NCBI GenBank assembly: GCA_000729835.1
Contig: JFHB01000002.1
Location: 434,001 to 498,000, forward strand
Direction: 5' to 3'
DNA: 64,000 nucleotides
DNA from: Atkinsonella hypoxylon
Lineage: Eukaryota > Ascomycota > Sordariomycetes > Hypocreales > Clavicipitaceae
Shown here: in pieces, positions 56,523-64,000 of the stretch
Layout: each line of letters opens with the position of its first letter
Position numbering within the stretch: position 1 is the stretch's first letter
The notes under the pieces: model-generated
Databases searched by the model: none
Told to the model about the DNA's origin: nothing
What the model saw: only the letters and a program-made list of their open reading frames with translations
Translations under genes and position numbers: made by a program

Positions 56523-57625
56523 GCCACTTGTCGAAGAGCCGCTGTCAGTTGAATATAGAAGTCGTAGAGACTACAGGTACGCAGGATGACGATGTCGAGT
56601 CCTCTTTTATGAGAATGTTAAAACTCTGTAAGTCTTGTTTTCTGACCTTTTTCCCTTCTCACTTGGGAAGGGAGGATTGGAAGCAAGTGAATACCGCGCG
56701 CCACTGTTCGAGTGAGTGATTCAAAATGCCTCGACCGTGGTTGAAATCGGGCAAATCTCAAAGGCAAGACCGTTGAAAGGCGAACCCTTTTTACATCCAT
56801 GTCATTGGCGCATGAAAAAAGAGCCAAAGCAGCCTCCACGCGGCTCGATGCAATCGTCATCTGATCTGACTTAGGGTGGACCGAGCTGCTGTCTGTCTGG
56901 ACAGCGGAAGGTTTGCGTTGCTGCGGAAGCCAACAAATGAGATCAGTCGACGAGAATAAAAAATGGAGGACCAGACGGACTTTGGAGTACGGAAGCAGTC
57001 AGCACTTACGGAATACGCACTTGAAAGCTAGTTAGCTAATATACTCCATAACTTAGTGCCGTTCGCATTCGCTTGCGGCGGGGCCGTTGTCTGGTTGGTG
57101 GGGCGCCCCTGATTCACGCGACTGGGTTTGCGAAAGTGGCTAGGTACCTAGGTACCTAGGTAATCAATCATGTCGCATTACATCATGTCGTCATCTACTT
57201 TTAACAAACGGAAGAAGATGGGGAGAGAAATAAGTCCGCCGCCGTAATCGCTTGCCCTTACGCAAACTTGTATCTCTTCCCAAACAAGACAAAATAACCA
57301 TCCTGGCGCCGTTTATTTCTCTCAGTGCCACCTGCTCCCCACTTATATTTTCCATATATAACCAAACCCCAAATCTTTCTCAGCACTCTCATCATCACTA
57401 CACGTTGCATCCAGCCCATATTCCCGGCCAGAATCCGCCTGGCCGCCTCAGCGGACATCATATCCATTGCCAGTTTGAAGAAACATCGAAAAGGATGGAG
57501 CCAATGCCGGTAGCCCACATGGTTGTCGCTCATGCGCTGCAAGTATATACAAGTGTCTAGAATCGTCAGCGGCTGTATATGCATAGGCCGTCGCTGTATC
57601 TGCTGTAGTAGTACAAAGTCTTTTA
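56523..57625. other. 1.1-kb intergenic region with a double palindrome
   Basis: Holds the promoter of the monooxygenase-like gene and the 3' flank of the DUF4048 gene. Two overlapping TACCTAGGTA copies lie at 57145-57162. No gene recognised. Confidence 0.5.
57140..57162. repeat. Overlapping TACCTAGGTA palindromes
   Basis: Exact copies at 57145-57154 and 57153-57162. Confidence 0.9.
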
Positions 57626-59645
57626 TTATGATGCAATGTTTTCCTTGTTGGCCACTTCGATTTTGGAAGGGGCCCCCAGGGATCTTTCCCACTCGTCCAA
57701 GAAGTTGTTGGCTGTACGTTTGAGGTTGCTCGGCGATAGCCGATTCACCACGTTTGGGAGTAGTTCTTCGAGCTTGTTTGAGGATAGAATTGGGGTATCG
57801 GCAGAAGGTTTTGTTTTTCTGCAAGCCACGTCAGTCGAAAGAAGGCGAGGGGAAACACACAAAGGAAAGAACTTAATCCGGCAAGATCGGACCTCAAGAA
57901 GACACAACGTACATCGGGCTGGAAGTAGTGGCCACCTCGGAATTCTCGGGAATGCTCTGGATATCAACCATGGCGCCACTGTTTATGGTTGATCCGCTCC
58001 ATCGGGTGCTCTTAGATGGCATGGGTGATTCCCAATTCGCCCAATCTATATCATCCATAGAGTCAAATCCTAATGGTGTCCACGAAAAATGTTTACTCTT
58101 GGCAGGCTTGGGCTTCTCAAGAACCGCATCACTCCGTTTGCTTGGAGGCGTTGGAGGCATTGGAGGCGCTGTACCTGATGTTGATGCTGTGGCCAGGCTT
58201 CCTCCTCGTTGCATAGGCCGGGGTCGACCAAGCTCAGTAAGTACGCCCTGGTTGAGAGATGCACTACGGTAGTGGCCGGCATGCGAGCTGCGTTGGGAAG
58301 ATTGACTCTTGATCGGTTCATCGCCAATGGTGATTTGCCGAATGTCTTCCACAAAAGCCCGTAGTCCAAGCTTGAAGTCCTCTACGATTTGCGGCACAAC
58401 AGGTGAGGTTTGCTGCTGGGAACGAGGCTGCCAGGATGCCCTCTTCGGTAGCGCTGGATTGGACGTATGGTTGACTCCTGGGTCCGTCGTCAACGGGAGT
58501 TGACCATTTTCCCCAGTCGTTCGCTGATCCAGTAAGGAGAAATCAGAATTTGCTCTCGCCCGTGAGAGCAAGGAGAGAGTGCGTGTGTGCCCGCCTCGGA
58601 TGACTCGCCGTCTGCCATGGGTTGACGTTGCCTGGTTTTGAATGAACTGAGTCCTGCGCTCAAAATCAAGACTGTGTCTGGGGGAAACCATATCGGCGTC
58701 AGCCTTTGGTGTGATAGCCCTGCCACCCAGATCCAATTGATGGATAGCACCTCTTTTATGTAGTGTATCAGTAGAAGAGAATTGCTTCTTGAGCAATGCG
58801 AGTTCTGCTTCCTCTCGCACCAATTCCTCTCTGAGCTCCAACACCTTACGCTCCTTAGCGGCGATTGCTATTATGAACTCGTTCACATTGGATGGCGATG
58901 GCGTGGCGGAGCTGTCTTGGGGAGTAGGAGGCACTGAAGAAGGGGTGGATGTGGAGGTTACCGGCCTTGAAGGATCGCTAGTTGGCAATGCAATTGGCAG
59001 TACGAATGAGAGTCTATTGGGCATTCGTGAAGAAGAGTCAGATCGTGAATGGGATGATGACATGGCGGTAGCAGTGTGTTCGGCCGGGAGCGGCGAAGGA
59101 GGCATTATGCTTGCTTCGCCGCCGGAAAGATGGTTCAAGTTCGCTTGCTGCCGGCTTTTTGTGGTGTCGTGGTTGAGGCTTGTGCTGTTACGGGCCGTTG
59201 TCAGGGGTGGTGGTGACGGTCGGTCAGGGGAAACGAACGTGGTTGTTGCTGACGCAATGACTGACGACTCTAGGGTGGTGCGATCGGCAGCTGAAGAGCG
59301 ACGGCGGATTTCTTGAGAATAGGCCATATCCAGCGGTCTCTTGACAAATCTGGAAAAAGAGTGGCGGGTGCCGTGATGTCGATAGAAGTGCAAATGATGC
59401 TGATGCTGGTGCTGGTGCTGATGTTGGTTTTGGGACATGCGGCGCTTGGCCTTGACGCGCCAAATGGATGCAGCGCGAGAGAGCTGTTGAAGGTGATGGT
59501 GTCTGCGTCGCCGTGCACAGGCACCAGCGGCAGCAAGCCTAGGCGAGAGCGCGTTGAGGAGTTGAGCCTGGTTCAGACGGCGATAGTCATCGAAAAGAGC
59601 GTAGCAGCGGTCGATTGCGCAAATGGGCAGTTGAAGAACAGTCAT
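57626..59645 (-). CDS. DUF4048-type fungal protein
   Basis: Two exons, 57913-59645 and 57626-57818, give 641 residues. The intron has a GTACGT donor and CAG acceptor. Known only as a fungal family (DUF4048); function not established. The recognisable core is SFVLPIALPTSDPSRP, then PPTPQDSSATPS and a coiled-coil stretch (EFIIAIAAKERKVLELREEL, LALLKKQF). The rest is Ser/Pro-rich and probably disordered. The end is conserved: WTPLGFDSMDDIDWANWE, and in exon 2 LPNVVNRLSPSNLKRTANNF followed by LDEWERSLG. A His/Gln-rich tract (QHQHQHQHH) lies near the N-terminus. The ATG at 59645 is the first; the Met before the SQNQHQ segment, or a later one, could be the real start. Confidence 0.82.
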
Positions 59646-61088
59646 GAGAGAATGAATGCAGAGAAGAGAGGAGCAACTGAACCACCGTCGGCTCTGCTCC
59701 TCATTATGGGCTGTGTTGGGGGGGGGGAAGGGAGGGATGGCTTCGACGGCGGGTTAAGCGATATTAGTTAGCAGCCAACCCTGTTGGAACAGGAGATAGG
59801 AGAGAGGAGAGAGGAGCTGTTCCTTGATGGTGATTGATGGTAACCAGGGGTCGTCCTGTTGCCGGTTGAGATGGGGGATGGCGTGGGGGGAGGTTGATAG
59901 ATCAATCAATCACCAGACCGCAATCTAGCGAAGCCAGGCAAGGCGGCGATTTGCTTCTCGCTCTTTGTGTACAATATGAGTATGTGTGTCTGAAAAGGGC
60001 CGCGTGCTCGTGTCTTGTCTTGGTACTGGCCGTGGAGCTTTGTTTGGAATATTGGAACACACGCGACGGCGGATGTGTTGCCACAATTAACACCAATTAG
60101 GTACCTACCTAGGTACCGATGTGATATGTGCCTACGGAATACCTGTATGATGGTCCTTGGCCTAGACCGGGAGATGCAGAATCCCGAACTGGACAAGTAA
60201 GTTAGGTAAGTATGCGGGAAGCAGAGCGCGCAAATTTTGGAGCCATCACATCAATGCACTCTCACACCTACTCCATCAGGCTCTTATGCTCTCTAGTTAG
60301 CTTCTATCCGCTGTTGACAGTCCCCCAACCTACGCCTGCAAGCATATTGAAACCCGCTGGACCTGCACTTTACCACGGTGCCATGACAACCAGCGGGTAC
60401 AGTGGAGAACCTTGGTTGGGGCCGACCGGCAGACCGGGTACCTCAGGTATCTGGTCCCTGAAATTAAGAGTCTGCACTGACCGGAGGACTAAAAAATTTA
60501 CAGCCTAGTTTTATCTTATAAGCCAATAAGATTATTGTATTTATGGACTATTGCCTGCCCTGTAATCTTAGTAAGTATTAGTTAGTGCAACGCTAATCTA
60601 TACCATGTATCACAACCACCTAGGTACCTACTTAATCTTAGGGTAGGTACAGGATGTACAAGTAAACCTATCGAGCACGTGACTTCTCGTCAATGTCGCG
60701 AGTCATGCCTGGCAGTCAGCCCACTTAGACACGGGAAGGTGACACAACAACGCGTCGCCTTTTCAATTGACAGCGGTCCGGTTCGCGATACCATGAATCC
60801 AACGGCTTCCCTAACTAACTTGCTACTGCTGCTGACTCCGTGAATCCCCTAGGGCAGGGCTCGCAATCACTGCCGTTGGATCATGTCGCCTGGGCGTCAG
60901 GCGTAGACAATCGGCTTAAGCCTGATACATGACGACGTCAACCAACTAAGAGGCTGAGGAGCTGCAAATGCGGATCGAGCTTAATTGATTAATTTTTCTT
61001 TTTTTGGGAATTCGATTTTCTTTTCCTTCCAGGTCCTTCCAGGATACAAGGGCCACTGCTTGAATCACGTTTGAATTGAAGAATTACA
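59646..61088. other. 1.4-kb intergenic region upstream of the ligase gene
   Basis: Divergent promoters. It contains a G9 run at 59720-59728, an exact TACCTAGGTA at 60106-60115, a near copy (CACCTAGGTA) at 60618-60627, an AT-rich stretch around 60480-60600, and ACGCGT at 60750-60755. No gene recognised. Confidence 0.5.
60099..60117. repeat. TACCTAGGTA palindrome
   Basis: Exact copy at 60106-60115 with GGTACC on both sides. Confidence 0.9.
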
Positions 61089-64000
61089 ATGCCTCTTCCA
61101 TTTGCGTTGGTCTGTAATTTGCTGGACAACTGTTACAGACTGCATAGGACAAATAAGCCCATTACTGGTGCGATCCGTCAGTGGTTCGCACAAAACAGGC
61201 CTATTATAGATGCTTTCGATACCGACCTCGCTGCATTGCTTTCGACTTTGCTTCCTGACAAGCGGACAGATCGCGTATATTGCATCAAGACGCCAACACT
61301 CGAAAAAGTGATTGGCAGGGCTCTGATGCTAGGCAACACTCGACTTGATGAACTCGGCTTATACAAGCAACCTGGACAGGGAGTCGATCTGGCTGATTGT
61401 GTGGAACGAATTCTTACTGCTACTGTAGGTCCTCGGTTCCAATTCAACATTCCCTGGACTAGCAATTACTCAATGCTTCCTAGCCAAACCCATCGTACAG
61501 CGAACAAAATCAGATTACTGTCAATGAAATTGATCAGCTTTTGCATAGTATAGCTTCCAAGATAATATGGAGCTCACCGTCGATTCGCGCCAGCCATGCT
61601 TCCTGGAGCGCTTGTCAGAGCAGGAAGGGTCTTGAAGAAGTATACCGCCGGCTTTCAGCTCGCGAGGCCAAGTGGCTCACCCGACTCATTCTGAAGGACT
61701 ATCAGCCCCTTATCTTGGATTCTGAGCTGATTTATAGATGCTGTGATGCCACCTTGCCGCTCATTCTGAAGATTCAGGAAGACTTTTCTATGGCTATCAA
61801 AACACTACAGAGACTCAGAGTAGGGGCGTCAACTGACTCTCCGAAAGATGCTGCTTGTCCAGAAAGAATCCTTGCATTGGTCAAACCTGAGCTCGGCATC
61901 AAGATTGGCAGACAGAACTGGTTCAAAGGGCGGAGTATCAAGCATTGTCTAGACATGGGGCGTGGCCGAATGAGCGTCGAGGACAAAATAGATGGAGAAT
62001 ATTGCCAGATACACATCAAGCTGTCAAGCGGAAAGCCGAATATAAAGATCTTCTCTAAAAGTGGTAAAGACAGCACCGAGGATAGACACAAGCTACATGG
62101 GTAAGGAGGAACAAGAAAGACATTTTATTGCGAGCTCTGGCTAACTTGGTGTAGCATCATTGCCGAATCAATCGGATTCGGCCGCTCAGACTGCACGGTG
62201 AGCCATTCGTGTATTTTGGAAGGAGAGCTTGTAGTGCACAATGACGTGGTGAGTGTGTTGAACCTTGGATTCAACTACTACCACTGACAACACATAGGAG
62301 AACAGAATCATGCCCTTCCACAAAATTCGAAAACACGTGGCCAGGCGGGGTCGGTTCCTAGATGTCGATATGGATTCACCGTATGTTTTTGGTGCAAACT
62401 CAAGATGGTTTAAGCTGACAAGAAGCAGGCCACAATCATACGAGAATTTGATGTTAGTGTACTACGACATATTGTCCATCGACCAACAATCTCTACTAAG
62501 CATCTGCCACTCTGAGCGATTCAGAATACTGGAAAGAACGATACGCTGCGAGCCGGGACGTGCAGAGCTTGTAAAACGAAGCCTCGTAGACTTTGATCGT
62601 CCTATGGCAGCATACGAACTTCGCAAGGCATTTGCTAAAATCATAAGTACGAAAGGGGAAGGTCTGGTTTTGAAGCCTGATACGCCTTATTTTGACTTCG
62701 ACAACCGTAAGAGTTCAAATTCTGGTATTTGTATTAAGCTGAAAAAAGAATATATTGGTACTTTTGGCGATGTCGGAGATTTTGCGGTTGTTGGTGCTGG
62801 GTACAATGCCGCCAACGCAAAGTCGTACAGAGTTCCCAATCTAAGATGGACTGTTTTCTACTTGGGATGTCTCAAGAACAAAGAAGAAGTCAGGCGATGG
62901 AAGGCTACACCTGAATTTACAGTGGTCACCGCTGTTCAAATCACGGAACAGCTGCTCCGACAGTTCATAGTGCACGGGAATCCGGTTTCGGCTCCCTTGG
63001 CCGAAAATACCATGACCAGATTGCACATTCCTCAAGGTCTTGAAGCAGATGCTCCGTTGACGATAGCTTTCCAGAACCCCCCAGTATTTGATTTGAGGTG
63101 TTTTAGCTTTGATAGACCGGGTAATATGGGTTTTTGGACACCACGCTTTCCCACCGTCTCAAAAATCCACTTTGACAGAGACTACTCAGATACAATCACT
63201 TTCGATGAGCTCCAGGAGATGGCACGGGAGGCGCAGGCAACACCAGATTTGGAAGACAGCCAGGAAGGCCTTCAATGGAGAGCGAGACTCGAGAGAGCGG
63301 ATCCCAGAGGACGACCAGTCGATGCTGTTAGTCAATTGACAGTCACGTCAATGCCCACCCCCTCACCACGTAATTCAAGAACACCGATATCGTCTATAAG
63401 GTTACGGTCCAGAAGCCCGGAACTCAATAGCACAAACCCCAAAGGTCCGCTATCATCTGGTGCTTCTACAACACCTATGCTTACACCGGCAAAGTCATCC
63501 CCATCGGAGGCGATCGCAAATCCAGGTGAAGAGAAAACTCCTTCCTCACAAGGGAAGAGAAAGCGCGTTGAAAAATCGTCTTCAGAAAACTCTTCTAATC
63601 CCAAACGCCGTGCTTCCCCTACAATCTGCTCACCGCCGACAAGGACTACCAAGAAGCTCAGGTGGCCCTCAGAGGGCATTGACAGAAATGCGTCACATCA
63701 ATCAACGACCACCCATGAACAATTTGTTGCTGCCGTCAAGGGAGACGATTTAACAAAGTCATTTGTTCCGGACACACATGAAAATGACGCTTGGCAAGGA
63801 GCGAGCCTGAAGCAGTCGATCGAAGTTGATGCTGCTTTGTGCTGCACCCAGATTACCATCTCATCCACGTCAGAGCACGCAGTATCTCAACCGCCACGGA
63901 AAGCAGATTTATCAAGCAGATTTACCGACAGATGCATATTCGCCGGCGATAAATGCCATTTGCTCGGTTTTACTGTGTTGCTCGCTTCGTCGGCTCTCCC
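61089..64000 (+). CDS. Divergent ATP-dependent DNA ligase, Lig4-like, 3' end beyond window
   Basis: Exons 61089-61424, 61484-62100, 62155-62248, 62298-62380 and 62428 onward join in phase; the last frame is still open at 64000, so the protein exceeds 890 residues. An N-terminal ligase domain starts MPLPFALVCNLLDNCYRLHR. Nucleotidyltransferase motifs occur in order: I, DKIDGEY with Lys280; Ia-like, FSKSGKDSTED; III, ILEGELVVHND; IV, GEGLVLKP; V, GICIKLKKEY. An OB-fold-like region follows (FAVVGAGYN). The C-terminal part is Ser/Pro/Lys-rich (GKRKRVEKSSS, NPKRRAS), then RCIFAGDKCHLLGF near the edge, which could begin a BRCT-like domain. Motif I normally reads KxDGxR; here Tyr285 replaces Arg. 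It may act in end joining or be a separate fungal ligase; activity is uncertain. Confidence 0.85.

Noticed and set aside
57258..57824. 188-codon minus-strand open frame
   Set aside because: It overlaps the last exon of the DUF4048 gene in another frame and has no independent support.

Overview
The window is nuclear DNA of a filamentous ascomycete (Pezizomycotina), most likely a sordariomycete and plausibly Hypocreales. The evidence is the gene content (a ccg-6-like wall protein, DUF4048, an af470/DUF4188-type monooxygenase, an Ams2-like GATA factor) and the introns: short (47-190 bp), with GTRNGT donors, CTAAC/CTGAC branch sites and YAG acceptors. Introns and exons were joined by eye. For each model the exon phases close and the sum is divisible by three, apart from the last gene, which runs off the right edge. 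Order-level placement is inference.

Layout. 0.4-9 kb: MCM5 (-) and VPS54 (+) are divergent, followed by farnesyl diphosphate synthase (-). 10.6-11.1 kb: a small secreted protein (-). 11.1-18.65 kb: a 7.5-kb stretch with no recognisable gene, rich in short tandem repeats and in a palindrome, TACCTAGGTA. 18.65-26.8 kb: a ccg-6-like GPI wall protein (+), APC8/CDC23 (-) with a polypyrimidine microsatellite in an intron, and a long RA-PH adaptor-like protein (-). 29.1-39.3 kb: a MAT2B/RmlD-like reductase (-), the spliceosomal protein MFAP1 (+), DNA polymerase alpha subunit B (-) and an Ams2-like GATA factor (-). 40.8-48.6 kb: 3-hydroxyisobutyryl-CoA hydrolase (-), SmD2 (+, four exons), dihydroxyacetone kinase (-) and a GH76 mannanase (-). 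48.6-53 kb: an AT-rich stretch, a small unknown gene (-), and a gene for the kinase half of ARG5,6 that lacks the reductase half (-). 53.1-64 kb: a secreted glycosidase-like protein (+), an af470-like monooxygenase (-), a DUF4048 protein (-) and a divergent ATP-dependent DNA ligase (+), which is cut by the window edge.

Most genes are housekeeping and show no operon-like logic. Several serve DNA replication, chromosome segregation or splicing (MCM5, POL12, APC8, Ams2-like, ligase, MFAP1, SmD2). The parts least explained by core biology are the 49.3-53 kb segment (ARG5,6 half-gene, unknown small gene, AT-rich flank), the ligase with an altered motif I, and the dispersed TACCTAGGTA palindrome. 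No tRNA, rRNA, CRISPR array or intact transposon was recognised.
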